DNA of 64,000 bases from Zantedeschia hybrid cultivar. Lineage: Eukaryota > Streptophyta > Magnoliopsida > Alismatales > Araceae. This document shows positions 45,722 to 56,775 of the stretch, one piece after another. Each line of letters starts with the position of its first letter. Position 1 is the first letter of the stretch. The notes beneath the pieces are model-generated. The model made no database searches and was not told the DNA's origin. It was given only the letters and a program-made list of their open reading frames with translations. A program made the translations under genes and the position numbers. The stretch spans positions 21,468,614 to 21,532,613 of the forward strand of contig JARZZO010000008.1 in NCBI GenBank assembly GCA_030544215.1. The letters run 5' to 3'.

Positions 45722-46909
45722 ATGGTCTCCACTCCACTCCCAATGGAGAAGAACCAGTCCTTCCACCACGCCACCACCGCCGCCGCGGCGCCCACGAGCG
45801 AGGGAGGAGCGCCAACGAGCCGGTTCTTCCGTGGAGCAACAACCGACCGCGCCTACTCGCTCCTCCTCGTCGCCACCTACGGCGCCCTCTTCGTTGGCTC
45901 CGTCGCCTCCAGCCTCCTCTCCCGCTTCTACTTCACCCATGGCGGCTCCAGCCGGTGGGTCTCCACCTGGGTGCAGTCCACGGGCTTTCCCCTCCTCCTC
46001 ATTCCCATCTACCTCTCCTCTTTCTGCCGCCGGAAGAGCAGCGGCGACGGCGGCGGCCACGTCCGACCCTTCTCCACCTTCACCCCGCGCCTGCTGTGTC
46101 TCTGCGCTATCATCGGCCTGTTCATGGGCTTGAACAACTTCTTCTTCTCCTGGGGGATATCCTATCTTCCCGTGTCCACCTCGTCCCTCCTCCTATCCTC
46201 ACAGCTCGCCTTCAACCTCCTCCTCTCCGTCCTCCTCGTCCAGCAGCGCCTCACCTTCCCCATCGTCAACTGCGTGGTTCTGCTCACCATCAGCTCCGTG
46301 CTGCTGGGCCTGTCCGCCAACCGCGACCGCCCCCGCGACGTCAGCCGGGGGCAGTTCTTCATGGGCTTCTTCTCCATCATCGGCGCCTCCGCGCTCTTCG
46401 CGCTCTACCTCCCCGTGCTGCAGATCGTCCACCGGCAGATCGACTCCTTCCGCGCGGCGATGGAGGTGCAGGTCGTCATGCAGGCGTCGGCGACGCTCTT
46501 CTCCATGGTGGGGATGACGGCGGGGGGCGGGTTCCGGGACCTCGCCAGGGAGAGCGCGTCGCGGTTCCACCTGGGTAGCCAGGGGTACTGCGCCACGGTC
46601 GCCGCCACCGTGTTTTGCTGGCAGCTGTGCTTCATGGGGACGGCCGGCATGGTTTTCCTCACCACCTCCGTCAACGGGGCCATCTGCATGACGGCGCTGA
46701 TGTCGACCAACGTGCTCGGCGGTGTGGTGGTGTTCGGCGACGCCTTCGGCGCGGCGAAGGCGGTGTCCACCGCCCTATGTGTGTGGGCCTTCTCTTCTTA
46801 TGTGTACGGTGAGTACTGCAGGAGGAAGAAGGAGGGCGGGGTGCACTGTGCCAAGGATATAGCGACGGTTCCAAAGGCGAATAGCGACGGAATAGTGGAC
46901 GGTGTCTGA
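45722..46909 (+). CDS. purine permease (PUP family)
   Basis: A single exon of 395 codons. After a hydrophilic N-terminus of about 45 residues rich in Ala and Thr, about ten hydrophobic segments follow. The most diagnostic family blocks are YLPVSTSSLLLSSQLAFN, TISSVLLGLSANRD, FCWQLCFMGTAGMVFLTTS, NVLGGVVVFGD and FSSYVYGEYCRRKK. PUPs are plant membrane importers of adenine, cytokinins and related purine compounds, usually proton-coupled, in the plasma membrane or endomembranes. The substrate cannot be told from sequence. The ATG at 45722 is chosen because it has an excellent context (ACCATGG) and gives the usual family length; the frame stays open 70 codons further upstream, but that part is AT-rich and lies across a TATA-like run. 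The coding DNA is extremely GC-rich, which also opens long false frames on both strands. Confidence 0.93.
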   Translation: MVSTPLPMEKNQSFHHATTAAAAPTSEGGAPTSRFFRGATTDRAYSLLLVATYGALFVGSVASSLLSRFYFTHGGSSRWVSTWVQSTGFPLLLIPIYLSSFCRRKSSGDGGGHVRPFSTFTPRLLCLCAIIGLFMGLNNFFFSWGISYLPVSTSSLLLSSQLAFNLLLSVLLVQQRLTFPIVNCVVLLTISSVLLGLSANRDRPRDVSRGQFFMGFFSIIGASALFALYLPVLQIVHRQIDSFRAAMEVQVVMQASATLFSMVGMTAGGGFRDLARESASRFHLGSQGYCATVAATVFCWQLCFMGTAGMVFLTTSVNGAICMTALMSTNVLGGVVVFGDAFGAAKAVSTALCVWAFSSYVYGEYCRRKKEGGVHCAKDIATVPKANSDGIVDGV

Positions 46910-47298
46910 GTGTGCTTAATTGTGCTCTTGATCTCTTCTGCTACCATTCTCAGGAAGCTGGTAATGTGCGGATTAAAGTCGCCAAATCAAGAACTTTACC
47001 ATAATATCTATATAATGTACCATGTTATGATATATGTGGTTAATGCACAAGAAGCATTAATTAATTTTCTTACCCGTATATATGCGATCAGATGTGTTGT
47101 TTGTTGGGTTAAGGGAAAGGGGGCAGTAACGCTAACTGGTACTGCTTGGAGGGCTTGGGGAAGTGGGAGGAGATGATTGGGCTCGCAAAAGGGATGGGAT
47201 CACTGTGAAGGCGACTCCTTGTCTTCTGCATAGAAGCTTCTGCTGTCCATCCAACCGAATTCTTTTCATAACGTAGTGCTTCTTTTAGAATGTAAAGG
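46910..47298 (+). other. probable 3' UTR and downstream DNA of the permease gene
   Basis: No gene is supported. The sequence falls back to moderate AT content directly after the stop. No strong AATAAA signal was seen close to the stop. Confidence 0.4.
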
Positions 47299-47556
47299 GT
47301 GGGAAAGGCCAGTTTTGCTAATTATGATCTTTTGGGCATCTCTTTCTTTTCGGTGCCCATCACAAGATTAATGATTGTTTCGGCGTTGGTGCTGCCGCTA
47401 ATCTCCTACTTACATCAATCAGCCGTCCGGTGGGAAAGGCCAGTTTTGCTAATTATGATCTTTTGGGCATCTCTTTCTTTTCGTTGCCCATCACAAGATT
47501 AGTGATTGTTTCGGCGTTGGTGCTGCCGCTAATCTCCTACTTACATCAATCAGCCG
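47299..47556 (+). repeat. two-copy tandem duplication, 131-bp unit
   Basis: The unit GTGGGAAAGGCCAGTTTTGC...CATCAATCAGCCGTC occurs at 47299-47429 and again at 47430-47556, nearly identical (for example GGTGCC against GTTGCC, and ATTAATG against ATTAGTG). The high identity indicates a recent duplication. Unit length is not a multiple of three, and the frames in it are not considered coding. Confidence 0.92.
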
Positions 47557-48481
47557 TCATCCTGCGGGCTTGTCATTGGTCTCGACTTATATCATGGGCG
47601 AATAAAACCATGCTAGAGGTCAAAATATCATGATTTCCACGTCCAAATTTGATTGAAGAACTGACTCTAGCGGTAGCTGGTTAATGGGGAAGTTTTTTCT
47701 GTAACCAAAAGGAAGAAGAAAAAATGTGATTTCAAAAGTTCGACTTTACCGTGAGGTTGAGCTCCATAATGAAAAGATTAAAGTGAAAAAAGGCATAGGG
47801 CTTGACTTCACCGTGAGGTGAGGTCGAGCTCATTCATAAAAAAAATAGTAGCAGGTATGGTTCCTATATAATTAGTTCCCATGTAATTAACCTACTGCCG
47901 AAGTAGATAGACGCTCCAAAATGCAAGTTTCTGACGTTCAAACGGAGAGCTTCCCAGGCACTTACTACTGTTTAAGCTATATATGAAGATGCATCTATAA
48001 ACAACCATATATAATATATGGGTGGAGACGCATGCATCTGGTTCTACACATTATTGAATTGAAGTATTTAAATACAAAAGGCTTCAAAATAAGTACAACT
48101 TGGCTCGGACACTAACAGTGACACGTCTGAAAGACAACCTTTGAAGGATCAAGACAAAACCCATACTTTTTCTTTTGGTAGATGATTCTGGATGTAGAAG
48201 TATGTCTAAAGTTAATTATGTGATGCTTTGAGTTGTTTACTCAGGAACACCTCCAGTTTATGCCTGTTGGCTAAGTTTCTTCTCCTTCTGCAAGGATATT
48301 CGGAAGTTTGATTCTAGGACCCCTTTCCCGACCCGTCCAAAACAGATATGGGTGGAGGGGGAGTGGGGTGGGGGTACCCTTCGTAAACATATGCATGGTG
48401 TCGTGTGTCTATAATTTGTTTACTCAGAGAACAACGATTAACCAGAAACATACATGATGAATTAGTCAGCACTCTGACGTT
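47557..48481. other. intergenic
   Basis: No gene recognised. A short GAGGTTGAGCTC / GAGGTGAGGTCGAGCTC direct repeat with CTTTACCGT/CTTCACCGT context occurs at 47743-47830. Confidence 0.5.
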
Positions 48482-48490
48482 TTGTTTCAT

Positions 48491-48795
48491 GAGTAATACT
48501 TGTTGAACTGTACACATGTGCAGTGCATAGGACGGCAACAATAATTTTATTTATTATTTTTTTAGAATTTTTTAAGATCGACCTCATCATGTTTGATATG
48601 TCCGTTCAATTTAATATTCGATCAGATGATCTAAAGTAATCTAAAAAATCTAAAAAATTGATTGGCTGATTAGAGATCGGATGGTACGATACGAACGTCT
48701 CGTACATGATAAGGCCAACTTGAGAAAATTTTGAAACAAAAAAAATATATATCATTTTTGTACTGCAGCCCGTGCAGTGAAGTGGTAATTACTCT
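48491..48795. mobile_element. Mutator-like MITE, copy 2
   Basis: Begins GAGTAATACTTGTTGAACTG and ends CAGTGAAGTGGTAATTACTCT. Flanks TTGTTTCAT (48482-48490) and TTGTTTCAC (48796-48804) form a 9-bp duplication with one mismatch. The 305-bp interior contains the ATCGACCTCATCATGTTTGAT and GATCGGATGG phrases also seen in the copy at 50347. Confidence 0.75.
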
Positions 48796-48804
48796 TTGTT
48801 TCAC

Positions 48805-49513
48805 AGACCAGACAATCTGCAAGTACATCTGAAACAGATCATTGTACATTAAGACATCTTAATTTTTTGTAATAAATTTTTTTTTTTTTTGGAGAATGTA
48901 CTGTTAAAATATGACTGACTGTCCTTTCTAGTTTGTGTTTGGCTTTGAAAATCAAAACTGGAAAACAAAGCACAACATACTAGTTGAAGAAAATTTGAAA
49001 TTCAGTAATTTATGGGATTCTAAATATGTAAAAAAAATATTGTAAAATAATTTATCCTAAATATAAGAAAAATATCATGAAATAGTGTTTCACAATGTTT
49101 TACGCAATTTGCAGCAGATCAAACCTCTAGAGAGGAATGAGTTTATTCATCTACTACTAGCTAGAGTACACCGTTGTTTGTTTAGAACTCCATGAAAGGT
49201 TTGTTGGCCAAACACTTGTTGTTCTTGCCAATTTCCCTCATTCCCGAACCGGAGAGAAGAGAAAGGAAGTGTTATTTTTTTTCATTAGGATCTGTACCGT
49301 TTCTATATCAGCCTTCTGAACCACCTTATTCTCTAGATTAAAGTATACATCAACTCATGTAAAGCATATGATAAATCAGTCATTTCATATGGAAAGTTGA
49401 TGTTGGTTCCACATTTATATATTTTTGTCTCATATGAATAAAGACATATTTTAATGTGAAGAATAAAGTGTCGAAGATCTCATCTCGTATCCAAGCAACC
49501 ATAATGAGTGAAG
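48805..49513. other. intergenic
   Basis: AT-rich with a T12 run at 48879-48890. No gene recognised. Confidence 0.5.
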
Positions 49514-49521
49514 GCTCATAG

Positions 49522-49871
49522 TAGGGCTGTCAAAATGGGCACAGGCCCATTAACAGACTCGTTTGTACCCGTTAGTTATGGGTCTGGGTATACCCATTAA
49601 GTCTTCTATTGTCATATATTGCAAAAATTTTGAGTCGATTTCTTAGAATTTGAACTTAAAAATCAAATCTAGTTGTCTGGCACATAGAGATTTAAGATAA
49701 ATAAATTCCAGATCAGGCTCATTTAGCTTTCAACATCAAATAAATAAGTAGTAGGCCCAAAACTTGACCCATTTACCAAGTTTACCCATTACCTTTATTG
49801 GGTCTGAACCGGGTCTGGGTACATTCTTTTCGGGTACGGGTCTACCAGGACCTAGACCATTGACAGTCCTA
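49522..49871. mobile_element. hAT-like MITE, related family
   Basis: A 350-bp element with inverted ends TAGGGCTGTCAAAATGG and (right, reversed) TAGGACTGTCAATGG. Flanks GCTCATAG (49514-49521) and ACTCAGAG (49872-49879) agree at six of eight bases. The interior is rich in GGGTCTGGGTA and CCCATTA phrases, and differs from the 390-bp family. Confidence 0.62.
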
Positions 49872-50346
49872 ACTCAGAGGACCTCGCTCCTTTAACCAAC
49901 CGATTACTTTCATGATCTGCATATTAAAAGTTCAAGCAATCTTTTTTCTCTTCATTGTGTAAGAGTACGATTCTCTACAACCTTTTTTTTTTTTCAAAAA
50001 AAAGTTGGTGTTGTTCATCTCCCTCTCTTATATAGATACAAATGGATAAAAAAACTAGGAAAAGTTTCCCTTATCCTCATATAACAAAGACCTTCTACTT
50101 TTTGGCATTCTTTCTACTTTATTTATTATGACAAAAAATAAAACGTGAAAAGAAAAAGTTTTATGCCTTTCGTGGATTCCAAGCTGATAAAATTTAGCGG
50201 ACTTCAAACGATAAAAAAATGATAGAGCATAAGTTTCAAATTAAAGTTTTCTAAAGCATAGAGAACCCTTTTACTGAAGCTGGATTACCGAGGATCTAGT
50301 CTCTTGAGATAAACATTGGCATCAACATTATCATCATTTTACATAT

Positions 50347-50686
50347 GAGTAACATTTGCTGCACTGGGTGCGATAGGTGCGGTCAATTTTTTAATTTTTT
50401 TTTTTGAAATTTTTTTTATATTAGACCTCATTATGTTTTATATACCTATATAATTTGATCTCCGATCGGACATCTTAAAAAAAAATAAAAAAAAATCAAA
50501 AACTGACCCCTTCAAATTTCTTTGGATCGTCCGATCTGAGATTGGTTCATACAAGAAGTGCCAGATGTGATGGGCCGACCTAAAAGAAAAATTTAAAAAG
50601 TAAAAAAATAAAACAAAATTTTACTATTGCAACCGTTCGATCTTACGGACCGAACCGCACCGCACACAGTACAGCAAGTATTACCC
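50347..50686. mobile_element. Mutator-like MITE, copy 3
   Basis: Begins GAGTAACATTTGCTGCACTG and ends ACAGTACAGCAAGTATTACCC, inverse complements with few changes. Flanks TTTTACATAT at 50337-50346 and 50687-50696 are identical over ten bases, so the insertion is the youngest or best preserved of the five. The interior has the TTAGACCTCATTATGTTT phrase shared with copy 2. Length 340 bp. Confidence 0.82.
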
Positions 50687-50696
50687 TTTTACATAT

Positions 50697-53600
50697 ATAA
50701 TGAGACGAATCAACATCGGAATCTGATGTCACCGGATAGTCCCCACCATGCAACCACCGAATTTTCACAGCCGACATTCCTACCAATGAATCTGTATCAT
50801 TTTAACATGGAGAAGGGACAACAAGTTATCCTGCATGCAACTTGTATTCCCATATTGATTGGAAGAGGAAGTGGGTACCTTGTACATTGGTTTGGCATTT
50901 TTTTACACATGTACCTCTATAAACTCTCTTATTTGTATGTCTAACTCTGACTCTTACAGGTCATTACAAATACCTCTGCATCTTCAGAGAAAGTTGAGGT
51001 TATACTCCTCTCAAAGTGCTATGAGTTCTATGGGGTTATGTTAAAAAATTGGACACTTTTTACATATGCGTCCATAAATTCGTCAGAATGTTATATACAT
51101 ACTTCTAATTTCATCAGAATTTACAAAATCTTTCTAGCATATTCAACTAAAGTTTGCAGTATTCTGATGAAAGGGTATAATTATAATTTTTCTGAAGATG
51201 TTAGGGGCATTCCTAAGAATACGTGGGAGTCAATGGGGATACATAAAAGTACAATAATTTACAATAAAAATATATGAAAATCGCTATTGTTTTTTCGGAT
51301 AGCTTAATTGGTTGTTCTTAATGTATTTATTTTTCCTATGATATTCGAAAGACCACCTTTTATTTGGATTTCCCATCCGTCCAGTGTTATTTCGGTTACA
51401 TTGCGACCATCCTCTACATGCACAAACGGCCTCTCCCTTCCCACGTACTCCTTTCTTTAACAACAAGAACAAACAACACCCCCCCACCCCCCCCCCCCCC
51501 AAAATATACCAGGGGTAGCCCACTAAAAGGTTTATTGTGTTTATATATTCTATATTTATAAAGAAGTCCTCTTCCACATAATTTCTTTAACTTAATTGGC
51601 ACCCCCTAAACAAAAATCCTTTTAACCTAGCGTCGATCCCTTAAAGAATTTTCTTTTTTGCATCCGCCACTGTTCACACCTTTTTAAAGAGTCCAAGGAA
51701 GAAAAGAAAATACAATTATGTACTCTTCCATATAGTAACTCTCTCTGCTAAGAAGGCCTTGTAAAATCCAATTGCAAATGCTTGGAGATGGTGATGAGCT
51801 ATTCCTAAATCCTATTGTCCAAAGAGAAGAGATTCTCTCACTGCGCGTTTGGACTAAAATCCAATAATATTGAGAGGGGGAGGGTCTAGGTGTTTGTCAA
51901 CTTTTGAGATCATACGAAGAGTTTTTTATAATGTTTGCCCCTCTCCCCCTCTCAATGCCGCAGGACTCCCGTCCAAATAAGTATTAAGAGGATCTTCTCT
52001 CTTGTCCAAAAGGAAAGGAGGAGAATTGGACGAGTCAACCACATCCCCATTTTTACCGCTGCCCGCCGCCAGCGACTCCAGCCATCGCCACAACCAGTGA
52101 CTGCCATCGGCCACCAATGATCACCAATGCCATCATTGGCAACCATAGTGGCTAGCCAAATCACCACCAGTAAACTAGGTCAATTCAAAGATAAAATTAC
52201 TATTTCCATTTTATTCCTAAGCTGACCACCAAATAGTATGCTTTCTTGTAAATAGTTCCCTTATCCTCGAAGCTGACACTATCCCAATAATAACATGGTA
52301 AATGAGAATACGAACACTCATCACCAAGGATGAGCATGCCCATCTCCCCTTAATTATTTCCAAGGTTTAAAGCCATCGACATTCTTATAGAATGCGTTTT
52401 CTTCCGAGTTTTGAAGTGCCTCAGATGTAGTGAAAAGTGAGTTCAAAGATAGTCTACCGAGGATCAGAAACCACCTGTTTTGTCACAGTAACCTAGCTCG
52501 AACTACCTAGTAGCCAGACTGGAACGTATATCACCAGTGGATCAATATCTGTAAGATATGAAAATTCTGTAACTCCCATAAGGTAGCTACACCCATTTCA
52601 ATGCACTGTCCTCTCCTAAACCCTTGCTGCGGGGCACATGACCTCTTTGATCCAAGTACAAGTGAAGCAGCTGTACTAGCCCATGCAGTTGGCCAAGATT
52701 AAGAAAAATCTGTGCCAGAACCTCACTTCCAAAATTTGTGCTTATGACCATATTGTTATGATGTTAAGGACTTCGGCATCAACTAAAGATGAACAAGAGA
52801 AGAGGAGAGGGTACATGCCACATGGCTAACCCCAAGAAATGGAAGGATGAAGTAGGGATCAGAAGAGAAAGAAGGGGAGATGGCAGGCTGGCAGCTCCCA
52901 TGAAATGTCCTATAAAAATTCCTGTTACTCTTTCTTTTTTTTTTCTTTTTTTGTGACCGGACATTGAGAATATTGGATCAGATTAGGGTCACTTTCATGG
53001 TAGGAAGGAGGACAATTCCAATCTGTTTGCTCTCTGTAGGGACAGATTCATCATTACTTAGTCTTATATCAAGACTAAACCATACCAAAAAGAAATGGCT
53101 CATTTAGTTAAACCTTTGTTTTGGTTTCATGCACTGTTGTTGATAACAAGCGTCCGCAGAAGTCAACTTGTCATTAGAGTTTGTAAGACTGTTTTATCGT
53201 ATTAAAACATAAAGGGAATCAAAATGCCCCCCCTGAGGTTGGTTTGGGTTGATGCGGGGCACGATAATCTTCAGATTTGTCATGTTTGATTGATGTAATT
53301 AGGATGTTGAAATCTTTGGATTATTTGGTTTGAAATGATGTCAAATCACTGAATTCTAAAGCTAGGACTGATGACTTCATCCTACGTACAAAAGGGAAAA
53401 TGACATTAGTCACAATGAGGAGTCTTATTTTCACAAAATTTAAAGCAGTAACACAAGATTTAACACTGTTATGGTAGCCCAAACAACACCTTCTGAGACG
53501 AAAAAAAGAATAAAAAAATATTCATTACATTTAAGAGTTTTTTTTTTTGTATCGATCCCTATAAACATAGCAAATTAGAAACAAATTTCTGTATTTTATA

Positions 53601-55213
53601 TATTTTGATATTAGTTCCCATAAATTTAGAATATTTTAATAGTTTCAGTTAAAGCATCATTTAAAAGAAGCAAATATTCATATAATATTTTTTAGACCAA
53701 TGTTAAAACAGATAGAAATACTTAAAATAACTCTAAAAATTAAAAAAATTGAGTCTCAATGGATTGTAAAAAATGACTTAATTAGTAGAGCCTTATAATA
53801 ATTTTTTTATTTTTTAGATCTTTTTAGATCGTTCAATCAAAGATTGGGTTATATAGACTCGTGGACATGCTTTGGGCAATCTAAAAAAATAATTTTTTTT
53901 AATAAATTTTGGCTGCACTGATGGACGTGTAGTATCGACTACTAGTGCAATAAGTAAACCAAATTTTTTTTTATAAAGGTGACCTTTTTAGAGTAATTTA
54001 AATTTAAACTTATGTTTAATCATGGTAAAATGAAGAAAAATTGATGGAAGCAAATAGTAAAGATTAAAAGCTAAAAAATTTAAATATATAAAGACTAATT
54101 TCAAATATGTAAGACCATACAAACTTATTTCAAATTCACAATGTTTATAAGGATCGATATCAGGAAAAAAACTCTACATTTAAATAGACATGATTAGAGG
54201 AAGAACACACTTGCAAAGAAGATGGAATAATCTACGTGTATTTTAATTATAATTACTAGAGTATGCATACTTCTAACTTCCATATATTGTTATAACACCG
54301 GACATTCTCGGAAAGGTTATACCATGAAAAATATTCTAATGGAGTACGTCAAAAACATTTTGATGAATATTACACTGTTAAAATCCTCAGAACTTTGTAC
54401 GTATACTCGTGACTTCATCAAAATATATGAAATCTTTTTTATGTATTCTTGAAGTTTACAACATTTTGACAACGGTACAATGGCCATCTATCTGAAGATG
54501 TTAGGGATGTTTATACCAATATTCGAATTTAATAGCCTATACAAACATGATAATTTACAAGGTGTATAAATATATATAAAAAGAATCCTAATTACTCTGC
54601 AGCATGGACAGCTGTGTGAAGCACTGAAGCATATAGATGGACGACATAGATGCTCGGGTATACGTGGCTGACGCATCTTTAACTTTACTTCGTCCACTCG
54701 TCACAAAGGAGATCAAAAAATTGTTCTCTTTCAAAAAGGTTAAAGAAAGATATGGATACTTTTCTGGCCGTAATGTGGATTTGTTGTAAGATGTTAATTT
54801 TTAGTGACAAATAAGCCAAAAGATGCACTAATATCACTTCACACAGCATCATTAGAAATGCTCAAAATAGTAATGGTGCTTGTGGGAGTTCTTGCCTTGT
54901 TGTGCTGTCCGAATTGCTCTAGATTCTTGCTAATTAGGCGAGCTGTCTAATCCACCAATCAGAGACTCTTTGTGGTTCTAATCAGACCTAGACTAAATTT
55001 CTCTTGGTTTACTGTCCACACAGCATGAAAAGACTGGGGCCACATCAGTGCTCGACAAAACCCTTCTCATAGTCCACCAAGACTTTGTTGCATTGGAGCC
55101 CCTAGTTTGTCCTCATACACCCCCTTAAGTAAGATTAGGATTTTAAAAATGGGTTTAGAGATAAAGCTTTTTGTTTCACAGTCGTCTGATAAAGATTAGT
55201 AAACAGTTAGATG
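50697..55213. other. AT-rich intergenic DNA
   Basis: No gene is supported in 4.5 kb. 51478-51500 is an impure C run. 52030-52165 is richer in GC with CACCA and CCATC triplets but no recognised product. Near 51659-51671 the phrase GCATCCGCCACTG equals the right end of the small MITE at 23827. 53700-53960 has a T-rich GATCGTTCAATCAAAGATTGGG segment and an ACTAGTGCAATAAGTAA end that may be a decayed Mutator-like MITE. Confidence 0.5.
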
Positions 55214-56030
55214 AAACTATTCCAAAGACTAAAACTGATCAAATTATTTTTCCAGTCTTGTTATCTAGTCCAATCGAACCTTTTCTGAGTGAAAGGTTAC
55301 AGCCATGTAAATGCTGATACTGATTATAAAAAAAAAAAGGATTTCTAAAGTGGGCACTCGTAATCAAGGCTGTCAAAATGGTGTTGGGTCTATTTACCTG
55401 ACCGTTTGGACCCTTCAGGATTGGGTCTGAGCAAACACCTATGGAGTTATATGTACTCACTGCAATGTTTGATGGTAGTACCTAAGATGTACTTATTTTT
55501 AAGAAAAAATTGTTGACTCGAGGGGTCATTTCAATTTGGCAGTCATATCATTAAATTTTTAATCCAACGGTTAAATTTTTTTAAAAATAAGATAAAATCA
55601 CGTCTCCCTACAATTTGACAATTTGGATTAATGCTCTCCGTGGGCACGGTGTATAGCAAAAAACTATTCCAAAGACTAAGACTGATCAAAGTAACGGGTT
55701 TTTATTTTTCCAGTCGTGTTATCTAGTCCAATCGAACCTTTTTCTGAGTGAAGGGTTACAGCCATGTAAATGCTGATAATTTTCTTTTTTCATTGGACAC
55801 TCTTAATCAAGGCTGTCAAAATGGTGTTGGGTCTACTGACCTCTGCGTTTGGACCCTAGGATGTACTTTTCTTTAGAAAAAATGTTGAGCCGAGGGGTCA
55901 CTTCAATTTGGCATTCATATCATTAGATTTTTAATCCAACAGTTAAAATTTTTTAAAAAATAAAGACAAAATCATATCTCCCTACAATTTGACAATGTGC
56001 ATTGCGCTGCGCAGGCACGTTGTACAGCGA
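55214..56030. repeat. two-copy tandem duplication, about 447-bp period
   Basis: AAACTATTCCAAAGACTAA starts at 55214 and 55661. Both copies share TTATCTAGTCCAATCGAACC, GGTTACAGCCATGTAAATGC, GGCTGTCAAAATGGTGTTGG, CGAGGGGTCA and the final CCCTACAATTTGACAAT. The second copy is shorter because of internal losses. The GGCTGTCAAAATGG core resembles the ends of the hAT-like MITEs, so a decayed MITE may be inside the unit. Non-coding. Confidence 0.82.
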
Positions 56031-56084
56031 GTATAGATCGTATCTATTTGTCTGATAACATACTTGTTAACTCTCATGTTGTAT

Positions 56085-56407
56085 GAGTAATACTTACTGC
56101 AATGCATCAACTAGCTGCCCGATCAACTTCGGACGGCTGCTACAGTAAGTACTTTTTTTTTTTTTTCTAAAAGTCTAAGAGGCATGGGAAATCTTAAGGG
56201 GTTCGTCCTACTGTCCAATCTTTGATCGGATAACTAAAGAATTTTAAAAATAAATAATAGATGACTTTTTTGTCTCTTTTTATTTTTAAGACAAAGATCA
56301 GACGGTATAGATAGATTCCTTACCTCTAGGCTTTTAGAAGAAAAACCAAAAAACTATACCCACCATAGCAGCTGTCTGATCAGAGCATATCAAACCACAT
56401 ATTGCTT
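56085..56407. mobile_element. Mutator-like MITE, copy 4
   Basis: Begins GAGTAATACTTACTGCAATGC and ends AAACCACATATTGCTT. Flanks ATGTTGTAT (56076-56084) and ACGTTATAT (56408-56416) match at seven of nine bases. The interior has inverted ATCTTTGATCGG / AAAGATCAGACGG segments. Length 323 bp. Confidence 0.7.
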
Positions 56408-56424
56408 ACGTTATATAAACGCTA

Positions 56425-56766
56425 GAGTAATACTTGTCGCACTACAACTGCGTGCTGCATGCAAGGGCATTATAATGGATAAAAAAAATTGATTTTTTTT
56501 TTTCAGGTCGGCTCTGAGGTGCCCTAGATGTCCGTATAGACCAATCACTAATCGGACATTCCAAAACAATCAGAAAACTCAAAAACCATTATCGGACTGG
56601 ATCCATTAAAGGTATTTTTTTACTATTTATTAAGACTCGATTTTTTATTTTTCAGATTTTTTTGGAAGTTCGATCTGTGATCGACTTGTACACACATCTA
56701 GGACACTTTTGGGCCGACATTTACCTCCTGCAGCGCACACGCAGGACATTGTAGCAACTATTAGTC
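56425..56766. mobile_element. Mutator-like MITE, copy 5
   Basis: Begins GAGTAATACTTGTCGCACTAC and ends GACATTGTAGCAACTATTAGTC. Flanks TAAACGCTA (56416-56424) and TAAAAGCTA (56767-56775) match at eight of nine bases. Its left duplication abuts the right duplication of copy 4. The interior carries TAGACCAATCACTAATCGGACATT and its inverted counterpart. Length 342 bp. Confidence 0.78.
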
Positions 56767-56775
56767 TAAAAGCTA

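Noticed and set aside
45831..46578. Alternative + and - frames inside the permease gene
   Set aside because: Composition shadows of the GC-rich coding frame; translations are Pro/Arg/Ala rich without family motifs.
53700..53960. Sixth Mutator-like MITE
   Set aside because: Only the right end (GTGCAATAAGTAA) is suggestive; no left end or duplication found.
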